A DNA stretch of 51,557 nt, taken from the NCBI GenBank assembly GCA_041675285.1, contig JBAYTZ010000022.1, forward strand, positions 1 to 51,557. Reading direction: 5' to 3'. The notes under the pieces are model-generated. The model made no database searches, had not been told where the DNA came from, and saw only the letters and a program-made list of their open reading frames with translations. Shown piece by piece: positions 8,738 to 17,335 of this stretch (the stretch's first letter is position 1; each line of letters opens with the position of its first letter). Made by a program: the position numbers and the translations under genes. The stretch comes from Candidatus Delongbacteria bacterium. Its GTDB lineage: Bacteria; CAIWAD01.

Positions 8738-9050
8738 CTTCACCCAGATGACCGCCCGCCAAGCCCAAGCCCTCCTGGCGCGCGAGGCTGCAGCCAGGCA
8801 GGCCTTCCCTCCCGTGGCCAAGCCCACGCCACCCCAGCCCACACTCGCCGACGTCAGGCGCCTGCTGGTGGCTGCAAACCCGGATGCCCATGGCCTCCAG
8901 ATTACCTGGCGCCACAAGCCAACCCTCTACTTCGACCGCGTCGACAAGATCAGCCGCTTCTGGACCGCCGTTATCGATGTCACGGCTGTCGGCTACCATC
9001 CCCGCTGCATGGTCCTCACCCGCACGAGCAACGGAACCGACCTCCGATGA
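8730..9050 (+). CDS. hypothetical protein, module 3
   Basis: A 106-residue protein overlapping both neighbours (8 bp upstream, 4 bp downstream). The N-terminal half is Ala/Gln helical with a proline-rich linker. The C-terminal half (LQITWRHKPTLYFDRVDKI, WTAVIDVTAVGYHPRCMVLT) is beta-rich. No family is recognised. Confidence 0.6.
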   Translation: MPDFTQMTARQAQALLAREAAARQAFPPVAKPTPPQPTLADVRRLLVAANPDAHGLQITWRHKPTLYFDRVDKISRFWTAVIDVTAVGYHPRCMVLTRTSNGTDLR

Positions 9051-9445
9051 GCACGTTCCTCGCCACCGACGGCGGCCGCGCCACCAGCCGCCGGCCCCGC
9101 CAGAAGAACGACTGCGCCGTGCGCGCCTGCGCCATCGCCACCAGCACGCCCTACGAACAGGTCTACGACGAGCTCGCCGCCCTGGGCCGGCGCTGCGGCC
9201 GCGGCACGCCCAAGGAGGCCATCGCCGCCTGGCTGCAGGCGCGCGCCACGCGCCACGCCTACCCGGCCGTCGCCGGCCAGCCCCGCCTGCGTGTGGACAC
9301 CTTCCTAGCCAGCCCCGGCGCCCAGGGCCGCTGGATTGTCCGCATCGCCGGCCACGTATTCGCCGCCCTGGACGGCGTCGCTTACGACACCAGCCGCCCG
9401 CGCCCAAACGCCTGCGTCTACTGCGCTTGGCGAATCAGCGAATAG
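9047..9445 (+). CDS. papain-like (C39-like) cysteine peptidase-fold protein, module 3
   Basis: A 132-residue protein whose layout fits small phage and plasmid papain-like proteins: a Cys at the start of a helix (Cys23 in KNDCAVRACAIA), then a Tyr/Glu-rich helix, and late in the chain GHVFAALDGVAYDT, giving His103 and Asp114 as possible triad partners. I infer the fold from this C...H...D order and not from a confident family match; it may be a non-catalytic relative. It starts at ATGA overlapping the previous stop and is the last gene before the module 3 terminator. Confidence 0.5.
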   Translation: MSTFLATDGGRATSRRPRQKNDCAVRACAIATSTPYEQVYDELAALGRRCGRGTPKEAIAAWLQARATRHAYPAVAGQPRLRVDTFLASPGAQGRWIVRIAGHVFAALDGVAYDTSRPRPNACVYCAWRISE

Positions 9446-9553
9446 GCCGCCCACCTCGCCCAGACTGTTAGAAAGGGTCGGCCCGTTTTACTTACCTGGG
9501 GAACCCGGCACCCCTGTACCATGTTCCATCTTCCACAGTGCGTTCCGCTTCGG

Positions 9554-9597
9554 CGGCCGTCCCCTTGAATCCAGGTGCGGGGGCGGCCGTCTTTTTT
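9554..9597 (+). terminator. terminator closing module 3
   Basis: CGGCCGTCCCC pairs with GGGGGCGGCCG (one G-T pair) around a 14-base loop, followed by TCTTTTTT. Confidence 0.75.
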
Positions 9598-9709
9598 AAT
9601 CTCATCCCGTCCTACTTTTGTTTGTCTCTCCTAACTTTAACACGTTGGGGATCGTGGTGGAGCGGCATGGCAGCCCCCGCCGCGACATGGTTATCAATCG
9701 GAGGACAAC

Positions 9710-10414
9710 ATGACGATCAGGCGCTTGGCATTCGCTGCTGCGGCACTCATGCTCTCAACGAACACCTGGGCCGACCAGCGCCCCTGGGTCTGGACTTATG
9801 GCTCGGCCATGATGAAGCCGGGTGAAGCGGAGCTGGAGCATTATCTGACCGTGCAGAGCCCAGACTGGGCGAAGCGGGAAACCAACCTTAAGACGGTCCA
9901 CCAGGCCGAGCTGGAGATCGGCATGTCCGACCGTCTGGACGCGGCCGTGTACCAGGTGTTCTCACGGACGCCGGGTGCCCCGCTGGACTGGGATGGATTC
10001 AAGGTTCGCTTTCGTTACCGGCTTCTGCCGGATGCCCAGGCCTTCCTCCATCCCATCCTCTATCTGGAGCACAAGAACAACAGCACCCTGAGCGAGACGG
10101 TCTGGGAAGCAAAGCTACTCCTCTCCCAGACCTTCGGCCCGATTGACCTCGCCGTGAACCCCGTCGTGGAATTCGATGAGGATGAGACGGAGTTCGAGCT
10201 GGCTGCCGGGCTCAGCGTTCCCCTGCTGGACCACTTGCGCCTGGGCGGGGAGCTGCGCGCCAGCGAGGAGAGCCTGTTCCTGGGGCCTACGTTGGCTCAC
10301 GGCGGGGACGGCCTCTGGATGGCACTGGGTGCGGGCTGGCGGCTGGATGAAGCCGACCTGGGGGATACAACGCACGAAGTCCGCCTGATCATGGGCGTCC
10401 AGGTGAAGGAGTAA
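9710..10414 (+). CDS. outer-membrane beta-barrel-like secreted protein
   Basis: A 234-residue protein with a clear signal peptide (MTIRRLAFAAAALMLST, cleavage near NTWA-DQ) and alternating strands typical of a small outer-membrane barrel: FKVRFRYRLL, FLHPILYLEHKN, WEAKLLLSQTF, IDLAVNPVVEF, FELAAGLSVPL, LRLGGELRA and a final VRLIMGVQV. CGGAGG lies upstream of the ATG. It stands alone after the module 3 terminator. No specific family or substrate can be named. Confidence 0.65.
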   Translation: MTIRRLAFAAAALMLSTNTWADQRPWVWTYGSAMMKPGEAELEHYLTVQSPDWAKRETNLKTVHQAELEIGMSDRLDAAVYQVFSRTPGAPLDWDGFKVRFRYRLLPDAQAFLHPILYLEHKNNSTLSETVWEAKLLLSQTFGPIDLAVNPVVEFDEDETEFELAAGLSVPLLDHLRLGGELRASEESLFLGPTLAHGGDGLWMALGAGWRLDEADLGDTTHEVRLIMGVQVKE

Positions 10415-10614
10415 CTGGCTGGAAGCCCGGCAGGAAAACCTGTGTAGATGAACTTGGGGCTCGCACGTCTTGTACCGCGCCCGATTCACGCAGCCAGTGG
10501 CAAGTGAACCTGGAAGCACGCTCACACAGTCAGTAAAATCCGCACCTGGTTACCGGGGGAAAATGAGCCTTCGATGGAATCGGCGGCCCAGTGCCCCCAG
10601 CCCGTCTGCATCAC

Positions 10615-11226
10615 TCAGGAGTTCCGGTCCCGCATCAACTGCAATAGGCGGAGGCGGGGATGGTCGAACTGGATCCTTTTGGGATCGAACGCGGCGGGAT
10701 CAAACGTGCCACCCAGCCACTCAAATATGCTCTCGTGTTCTTCGTGGTTCGGATCCCCCAAGACTGCCAGCAAGTTCTCATACCCCGAAACCCCGCCGCA
10801 ATCCTCTGGCGGACACGCGCCGGCCCCGTCCAGACAGCGGGGGAGACGGGTTCTGGGAGCGACTTCGCTGATGGCCTCCAGCACGATCTCGTGCTCCCAG
10901 CCATCCCCGAAGTCATAGTCATACTCTGCCAGGTTGCCCGGGTGCTGGAAGTATTTCCGCAGCGGGACCTCCCATCCCACGAGACCAGGCTTCTCATCCT
11001 CGAAGAGGTCTTCAATGGGGAGGCCGATCTCCTGTGATTCATCCGTCTGCGGATGCGATACCCGGAACTTGTGCAGGTGCTCATCCTCCCAGCCCATGGC
11101 GTTTTGGAGGGCCACGTGCAGGTCCCAAAAGGTGGCGTCGTCCGGCACCAGGATCCGGCGCCATACTTTCGGCTCGACCCATTTGAGGGTCACACAGAGC
11201 TAGAACACGGTGCGGTTCGGCTTCAC
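10615..11226 (-). pseudogene. plasmid pRiA4b ORF3-like protein with an in-frame amber near the start
   Basis: The frame encodes a PRiA4_ORF3-family protein: VTLKWVEPKVWRRILVP at the front, GWEDEHLHKF, YDYDFGDGWEHEIVLE, and the Cys pair in LPRCLDGAGACPPEDCGG followed by YE. The natural start appears to be GTG at 11226, with GGAGG five bases upstream, but codon 9 is TAG (11202-11200) where relatives have a Glu/Gln-type residue (VF-stop-LCVTLK). Either the gene is dead or translation restarts at GTG 11193, giving 192 residues without the first strand. The family is common on plasmids and islands; its role is unknown. Confidence 0.75.
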
Positions 11227-11672
11227 TGTCCCTCCGGAGATAGTCGGCGGTGAGGGCGTCGCTTGATGACGGGACGGGATGTGGATACCCTGCCTATGCG
11301 CCACTGTCCCCGCGTTTTTTGATGGTTTGGGGAGCTCTCCTGGAGCCGTTTGGCGGCAGGGAAACAGACTCCCCACCACCTGAACCCGCCCACGGATGGT
11401 CCCGCCTAAATGTACGCGTGCCACACAGCTTGACCGAGGGACGGCTTGCACGGGCTCTACTGATTTGGATCCTTTCTCCCGTGAAGCCATTTGATGCTTA
11501 GGTGTGCTGACTGCATTGTATCACGGCCGTCGCCGCGGCCATTTCAAAAACCCGCTCGCGGGGAAAGACACCCCTTTGGGCCATTGTTGGGGGGTATGCC
11601 TTCCCGCTTTGCCAAAAACCACCCCCCCCCTCCCTCCATCCGAAACAAGCCCCTCCAGGGCGGTGCTAGGTC

Positions 11673-11797
11673 GGATGCTCAGGAAGGAGCCTGGGGAACC
11701 TCACTGGGCGAGCCACCCCTCGGACGGCCCTTGGCCCGCCTTTGCTCTCCGCGTCTCTCTACGGAGCCCGCAGGCGCTTCGCTGGAGATTCCAGCCG
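11673..11797 (+). repeat. tandem ~125-bp repeat, copy 1
   Basis: Begins GGATGCTCAGGAAGGA and ends GCTGGAGATTCCAGCC. It matches the copy at 11846 with scattered substitutions and small gaps; period 173 bp. Confidence 0.75.
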
Positions 11798-11845
11798 TAG
11801 GCGATGGTCGGCCCCTCTGTGACGGCTTGGCTGGCGTTCAGGCGT

Positions 11846-11970
11846 GGATGCTCAGGAAGGACCCTGGAAGCCTTTCTGGGAGATCCACCCCCTCGGACGA
11901 CCAAAGAGTCCGCTTTCCCCCTCCGCGTCTCACAACGGAGCCAGCAGGAGCCTCGCTGGAGATTCCAGCC
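11846..11970 (+). repeat. tandem ~125-bp repeat, copy 2
   Basis: Same head and tail as copy 1, separated from it by 48 bp. Each copy ends in CTGGAGATTCCAG, itself a near-perfect palindrome. Confidence 0.75.
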
Positions 11971-12460
11971 CCGGTGCATCGGGCCGGCTTGCATCCCATC
12001 GCCTCGGGAACGACCGCTGGGGAGGTCCGGGATTCGTGAATCTCGGACCTGCACAACGCATGCTGGCAAGCGATCCCTTTGACACGCAAAAGCCGCCCTA
12101 GAGCGAGCTGGCATGATCTCGGACGTAGATCTGGCGTTTTCGGCACGAAGCCGGGATTCATTCGCGGAGTGACCTGAAGCTTGGCTCCCAAATGCCTCGA
12201 TCGCGCACGCGAGCGAAGTGCGGGGCTGGGCTCATCAGGATGTTCTTCGGCTGGGTTTCATTTTCTGCGATCGATGTGGTCGCGCAGGGGCAGGGCATTC
12301 CCGAAATCATAGGGCGAATCAAACGTTTTACAGCGCATTTGCCATATGATTCCAGAGCTTCGGTCCACATCCGGTCTGGATGCAGCCACCCTCCGGAAAC
12401 GATGGGCGAAAGCGACAGATTTCGGCGGATTCACCCGTCATATCCGGAGCCTATGGGGAT

Positions 12461-13600
12461 TCAGCGGGCCGGGGCGTCTTCCACGAGGAAGTCCCGGAAG
12501 CTGTCGCGGTGAAGGACCTGGAACGTGGCGTCCGGATAGCTCTCCCGAAAGGCCACCGGGCACGGTGCGCGCTTGGAGGGGCTCCACTTGAACTCCCAGG
12601 CGGTCAAGCGCCCGTCCCGTTCCTCCACCAGATCCACTTCCGCGCCGGAATGCGTGCGCCAGAAGCACAGCCGGGTCGGGACCCGCTGATAGGCGAGGAG
12701 CTTCCGCCGCTCGCTGACCAGGAAGTTCTCCCATAGGGCACCGGTGTCGGTGCGCAGATCCAGCGGCTGGAAGCTGCCCAGCAGGGCGTTGCGGATGCCG
12801 TTGTCCCAGAAGTAGACCTTCCGCGTGGAGCGGATCTCGTCCCGTCGATTCCTCAGGAAGGGTGGCAGGGTGAAGACCACATAGGCTTTCTCGAGCAAGT
12901 CCAGGTAGCTGTTGATGGTGCCCCGGCCGGCTTGCAGCAGCCCCGCCAGTTCGTTCGTGGAGACCTCGTGGCCCACCTGCAGGGCCAGGGTCTGCAGCAG
13001 CCGTCCCAGCAATTCGGGTTTGCGCAGACCTTCGTACGCCAATAGGTCGCGTGTGAGGCTCTCCCCGGAGAGCTGTGTCAGCAGGTCCCGCTCGAAACCC
13101 GGGCGGCTGACCACCTCGGGATACATGCCGTAGACCAGCCGTTGCTCCAACTGGCGGCGGGCGTCGAACGCGCCGACATGCTCCTCCAGCTCCTGCCAGC
13201 AAATGGGGAAAAGCGGGAAGTCCCACTTGCGCCCGGTGAGCGGCTCGTGGACGTGGTCCGCAAGCTCCAGGGAGGAGGACCCGGTGACCAGGATCTGCAG
13301 GTCAGGGAAGTGGTCGACCAGGAGCTTGAGGGTCAGGCCAATGTTGGGGATCCGCTGGGCCTCGTCCAGGAAGAGCACGGCCTGCCCTCCCAGCAGTCCG
13401 CGCAAGCGGGCCAGGTCCGGGTCGGTGAGAAGCTGGCGGGTCAGTGCTTCGTCGCCGGTCAGCGCCAGCACCTTCTCCCGGCCCGCCAGCAGGTTCCGGA
13501 TCAGCGTGGTCTTGCCGGTCTGACGCGCCCCTTGCACAAGAATCGCCTTGCCGTCCCCCAGGCGCCCGGGGATTTGCCGCTCCAGCATGCGGGGGATCAT
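12461..13600 (-). CDS. DUF4143-type AAA ATPase
   Basis: A 379-residue AAA-like ATPase. Walker A GARQTGKT is at 24-31, Walker B VLFLDEAQRI near 75-84, followed by the sensor strand ILVTGSSSLEL. The second half has the winged-helix and nuclease-like features of DUF4143 proteins: a YLDLLEKAYVVFTLPPF helix, KVYFWDNGIRNAL, WENFLVSE and the SGAEVDLVEERDGRLTAWEFK core, a PD-(D/E)xK-like pattern (E-VD ... EFK). GGAG precedes the ATG. It lies 123 bp downstream of the Fic gene on the same strand and is probably co-regulated. The family is frequent on mobile elements and has no settled role. Confidence 0.9.
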   Translation of the reverse strand: MIPRMLERQIPGRLGDGKAILVQGARQTGKTTLIRNLLAGREKVLALTGDEALTRQLLTDPDLARLRGLLGGQAVLFLDEAQRIPNIGLTLKLLVDHFPDLQILVTGSSSLELADHVHEPLTGRKWDFPLFPICWQELEEHVGAFDARRQLEQRLVYGMYPEVVSRPGFERDLLTQLSGESLTRDLLAYEGLRKPELLGRLLQTLALQVGHEVSTNELAGLLQAGRGTINSYLDLLEKAYVVFTLPPFLRNRRDEIRSTRKVYFWDNGIRNALLGSFQPLDLRTDTGALWENFLVSERRKLLAYQRVPTRLCFWRTHSGAEVDLVEERDGRLTAWEFKWSPSKRAPCPVAFRESYPDATFQVLHRDSFRDFLVEDAPAR

Positions 13601-13723
13601 GGGATCTCCTATTGGCAGTTTTTAAACGAAATCTGCTAACACGATATCAGAATTCCAAGGAATCTCCGCCAACAGGATTGCTCGACCGGCGGCTGCCCGG
13701 CCGCTACAACGCAACGTGCGCCG

Positions 13724-14806
13724 CTACCCACGGCTCACGATGATTTCCACCAGCCGCCGATTGATGTAGAAGTTCGAGCGCCCCACCTTCTGCTTCTCCA
13801 GGAAGCCCCCTTCGGTTAAGGCGTCCAGGTAGCGCGTGGCCGTCAGGCGGGAAACGCCCAGATCCTGCATCAGGAACTCGATCTTGGTGTAGGGGTGGGT
13901 GAAGAGGTTGTTGATCAGGTCCTGGCTGTAGAAGCGGTAGCCCGCGCGGATGCGCTGCTTGGCGTCCTGCAGGGCTGACTTGATCTGGTGGATGGTGGCG
14001 ATGGCGCCTGTGGCACTCTCCTCCACGGCGCTCAGTAGGTAATCCACCCACTCCTCCCAGGCGTCCCGCTCGCGCACGGCCTGCAGCAGCCGGTAGTAGT
14101 CGGCCTTGTGGCGCACAATGGCACGGCTTAAGGACAGCACGGGGTTCTCCAGCAGTCCTTGCTTGACAAGGTAGAGCATGTTGACGATCCGCCCGGTGCG
14201 GCCGTTGCCGTCGTAGAAAGGGTGGATGCTCTCGAACTGGTAGTGGATCAGGGCCATCTTGATCAGCGGGTCCGCGTCGAAGAGGCTGTCGTCGTTGATG
14301 AAGCGCTCCAGCTCGCCCATCAGCTGCACGATTTCGGCGGGATCCTGCGGCGGCGTGTAAACCGTCTCCCCCGCGCTGTTCTTCAGGGTGGTGCCGGGCA
14401 GGCAGCGCAGACCGGCGCTGTTCTGCTCCAGCTCGGCCTGGATCTGCAGCAGGTGGTTGGTCAGCAAGAGGCCGTGGGTCGTAACCAGCTGGAAACCCAC
14501 GTTCAAGGCCTGGCGGTAACGCAGCACTTCCTTTGCGGCGGATTGGGCGACGGAAGCGGGAAAGGCGGCGTCACGGAACAGCTCGTCGTGGGTGGTGACG
14601 ATGTTCTCGATGGCCGAGCTGTCCTTGGCCTCCTGCAAGCCCAGTGTGCTGATCAGGATGTTCTGGTTGGGGATGGTGGCCGCCACGCCTTTCAGCTCCG
14701 CCAGCTTGCGGCTGGCCGCGGTCAGCTTGCGCAGCAGGGCCGGGCTTTCGAAGCGCCTGGGAGACAGGTCGGTGAGGCTGGGCAGGGTGGTCATGGTCGT
14801 GCTCAC
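13724..14806 (-). CDS. Fic-domain protein (AMP transferase)
   Basis: A 360-residue Fic protein. The catalytic HPFYDGNGRTGR lies at 195-206. An inhibitory-helix-like SSAIEN at 63-68 fits the (S/T)xxxE(G/N) pattern of class II Fic proteins, in which this helix blocks the ATP site from within the same chain. The last 70 residues form a winged helix (TKIEFLMQDLGVSRLTATRYLDAL), usual in the SoFic-like branch and often DNA-binding. The start is GTG 14806 or ATG 14794. The palindrome at 14830-14859 sits at the expected operator position, and the DUF4143 ATPase follows. It probably AMPylates a protein partner that I cannot identify. Confidence 0.92.
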   Translation of the reverse strand: MSTTMTTLPSLTDLSPRRFESPALLRKLTAASRKLAELKGVAATIPNQNILISTLGLQEAKDSSAIENIVTTHDELFRDAAFPASVAQSAAKEVLRYRQALNVGFQLVTTHGLLLTNHLLQIQAELEQNSAGLRCLPGTTLKNSAGETVYTPPQDPAEIVQLMGELERFINDDSLFDADPLIKMALIHYQFESIHPFYDGNGRTGRIVNMLYLVKQGLLENPVLSLSRAIVRHKADYYRLLQAVRERDAWEEWVDYLLSAVEESATGAIATIHQIKSALQDAKQRIRAGYRFYSQDLINNLFTHPYTKIEFLMQDLGVSRLTATRYLDALTEGGFLEKQKVGRSNFYINRRLVEIIVSRG

Positions 14807-14829
14807 GTTGTAGACATGTCCGTCACAAC

Positions 14830-14859
14830 ATGCATAGAAAAGTTCGAATCTCTATGCAT
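14830..14859 (-). promoter_or_regulatory. palindromic operator upstream of the Fic-ATPase unit
   Basis: ATGCATAGA (14830-14838) and TCTATGCAT (14851-14859) are perfect inverted arms, centred on TTCGAA, with centres 21 bp apart, about two helical turns. It lies 24 bp upstream of the Fic start and fits a dimeric winged-helix repressor, possibly the Fic C-terminal domain itself (inference). Confidence 0.6.
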
Positions 14860-16557
14860 TTCTTCCAGCACATGTATCAGAAGTGGCGGTCTGTGAACAT
14901 TGGGCAGTGGAATAGGGCCGGCACGCCCGCCATGACAGAAAGGTTGAGCAGAGCGATCACCAGATCGGTGGATGGAGATGACTGAGTTCGTCCCTTACTC
15001 CTCAACGACCGCCTTCAAGGCCGCGTGCAGGAAGGCCAACCTGTGGCACTGACCTAGTGGTCCGGTCCATCGGAGAGGTGGATGGAGGCCAGGCACCTGG
15101 GTGGAAGAATGCGGGTAGCCCATCCGCTGAGTCCAGTCAAGCGGCGCGAACCCCCAGGAACCATCAAGCTGGCTTGGCGGCCATGTCCACCTGGAAAGCC
15201 AGGGGCGCCCGGTGGGCAGCGCCGGCGAGAACGCCTTCCACTCGTTCGCTTGTATAGCATCCGACGCTATTCAAGCAAATCAGTGTTCGCTTTCATAAAC
15301 GTCGGCCCAGAATTCCAGCCCGTAGCTGGTCGTGTTGCCTCGGGCGCGCGTGTCCCCGAAGTGCGGGCGCGAGACCACACGCGGAACTTTCCTGTCAAGA
15401 ATGGCCGTGCCTTGTCCGTTTCGAATTCCGGCGCAGCCTTCCATATACGCCTTTGCGAAAACACGCTCTCGGGCCGCAGGCAATCCTGTCTGATGCCAAC
15501 CCTCTGAGCGTTTGCGCGAAGAACACCCTTTGGCCTTCGGCCGAAGCGCTCTTCCAAGCTCAACTCGGAATCCCATCAAGGGTACCGGGTGACGCGCGCA
15601 GTGGGTGCCTGCTGGTACAAGGGATCGCCTAGCCATGGCCCGACTCGCGGGCCCGCAGCCACCGCGGATTCCCAGACAAGTGGGGCGAATGCGGTGGTTG
15701 TGGTAAGAGCCCGTGGGCGGGGCGGTGCACGCTCGGTTACCCGCCTTCTTCAGCAGCTCATTTTCCGCTCAATCCAAGCCAATCTCTTTTCCACTAACTG
15801 AGTTTCCGCATCCCACTCTCGGAGCGCCGCCCTGCGCGGCAGTTCCATCACCCTCCCGCGGAAATCTCCCTTCCGCCTTCTTCTACCGGCACGTCTCCAT
15901 GACCGGCACATCCGCGGGTTCTTCCTACCCATCTATCCTGCCCCAGCCTGCAGCATGTGGGTGGTTCTGTCCCATACGCGAAAGGGCCTTGTAAGCATGT
16001 AAGGAGAAATCCCCCCCGGGGGGGGGCCTGCCACGCGTTCGCGCGGCGAAGAGTGGAACGGCTCCGACGGCAAGACGTAGTCCTTCTTCTTTTTTGGGAG
16101 AATCTTCGCCTTCCCATCCTTTCCATCGCAGCAGCCCCCTCCCCCCCTTTATTTCACTTACATCCTTCCCGCAAAGCTAAGAGGCCTGTGAACTTGTAGG
16201 GAACGCTTTCCAAATGGTCCCGAAAAACGGGACCACGGGACCACCGGAGGTGGGGATGGGCTGGCTCCATCTAGGTCGGTTTGGTCCCTTGGTCCCGTTT
16301 TTCGGGACCAACCGCTCACCAAACCTGACAATTCCAACATCCAGACAGAGGGTAGCGCCGCCCACGGCGGGGGTCCCGGCGGCGACCGTGCTGGGCGGGT
16401 TGCACAGGCCGCATCCGTCCCTGGTGCCCGGGCCCATCAACAGCCAGAGGCCTTGCAAGGAAGGCCTCTGGCGCGCCCATTGGCGTGTCTTGCTTAATGC
16501 CCGCTCCATCAGGCGCGGATCCCACGGTTCAACGCATTGGCAGTTCGCGAGCTGCAC
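14860..16557. other. 1.7-kb stretch without a supported gene
   Basis: No frame has a convincing ribosome site, motif or coding pattern, and several frames are open only because stops are rare at this GC content. Structures noted are a CTTCGGCCGAAG palindrome at 15535-15546, a C7G9 tract at 16011-16026 and the long inverted repeat at 16216-16309. Confidence 0.55.
16216..16309. repeat. 27-bp inverted repeat pair, each arm self-complementary
   Basis: The arms at 16216-16242 and 16283-16309 are inverted copies matching at 26 of 27 positions. The first 19 bases of each, GGTCCC-GAAAAAC-GGGACC, also fold on themselves, so the site can form two small hairpins or one large cruciform with a 40-base loop. 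No T-run follows, arguing against a terminator. It lies 250 bp past the end of the gene at 16558 and could be a recombination, transfer or replication site. Confidence 0.7.
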
Positions 16558-17136
16558 TCAATTCCTGTCCAAGTAGCTTGCCCTCCACGGGTGCTTGAGC
16601 TTGCGGGAGCCCGGCCTTGACCCCGATGACGCGTCCACATCGTTATCGTCCCCGGAGTCCAGCTCCTGGTCTACCGCGTGCGCGCGCTCGCTTCGTTTCA
16701 CCAATGCCAACACCTTTTGAAGCATAGGTGCGGCTCTGGACCGGCGGTCATTCTCGATCAAGGCTTCCGCCCCATTGGGCACGATGAGGCTGAGGGCCAG
16801 GGTCACATCGAACACTTCGGCACACGGCAGGTCTTGCACAGCCAGGGGGTGCCCGGGATCCAATCGCCGCAATTCCTCGAACGGCCGGCGCAAATCGGCC
16901 ATTTGCTTACGCGCAACCTCCAGGGTGGCCTGATGCCGGAAGATCTCCAAGGAGTCATCTTCGGTTAGCAGGTTGCGCAGTGCGTCTGCAGCAGTCTGCC
17001 GCAGGGGGTCGAAGTAGAACATCCACCCTGGATTGCTGGTCATCTCCAGAATCTGCTGCGCCTCGTTAACGAGGCGCTCCACCTGCTCCCGGTCAGTTTC
17101 CGTTTGAGTGGGTTGTCCGATACCTGCACGTTTCAT
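16558..17136 (-). CDS. hypothetical protein of the replication block
   Basis: A 192-residue protein. I choose ATG 17136 (AAGG six bases upstream); an open frame continues to an ATG at 17279 without a good site. It is largely helical: TDREQVERLVNEAQQILEM, FDPLRQTAADALRNLLTEDD, RHQATLEVARKQMADLRRPF, and a middle segment FDVTLALSLIVPNGAEAL. The tail is Asp/Ser-rich then basic. No family is recognised. It is the last gene of a leftward run that begins with the AlpA-like regulator and the primase, so a role in element replication or maintenance is possible. Confidence 0.6.
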   Translation of the reverse strand: MKRAGIGQPTQTETDREQVERLVNEAQQILEMTSNPGWMFYFDPLRQTAADALRNLLTEDDSLEIFRHQATLEVARKQMADLRRPFEELRRLDPGHPLAVQDLPCAEVFDVTLALSLIVPNGAEALIENDRRSRAAPMLQKVLALVKRSERAHAVDQELDSGDDNDVDASSGSRPGSRKLKHPWRASYLDRN

Positions 17137-17335
17137 GGGTAGCCTTCCGATCTGTGTGATGTTGGGTGAAACATCGTGGTGGGGTAGGACTCCATCTGAG
17201 CCAGAAGGGGCTCTGGGTAGGGCAGTAGTATCACCCATGGAAGCGGACATGGACTCGATTTCCGCCAAGGAGAACCCCATGAAAAAGGCCACCACCGGAT
17301 GCCGGGATGGCCCTGTGACTCTCGAAGACGCGGGG

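Larger units (their letters stand above)
11227..12460. other. 1.2-kb non-coding stretch with a tandem repeat
   Basis: No frame here has a ribosome site, domain or consistent coding character on either strand. It holds the two ~125-bp repeat copies listed separately and a short C-run near 11625. It separates the ORF3-like gene from the Fic/ATPase operon. Confidence 0.6.

Noticed and set aside
11491..12114. Open frames on both strands across the tandem repeat
   Set aside because: The apparent repeated peptide (WNLQR...) simply follows the DNA repeat; starts lack ribosome sites and composition is not protein-like.
14159..14896. Plus-strand open frame of 245 codons
   Set aside because: It is antisense to the Fic gene and extends through its operator; Gln/Val/Gly-rich shadow product.
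15082..15636. Overlapping open frames on both strands around 15.1-15.6 kb
   Set aside because: No ribosome site, no domain, and similar shadow-like composition on both strands; treated as non-coding.
16011..16026. C7G9 palindrome as a regulatory site
   Set aside because: A simple homopolymer palindrome in a gene-poor region with no adjacent start; too little information to call a site.
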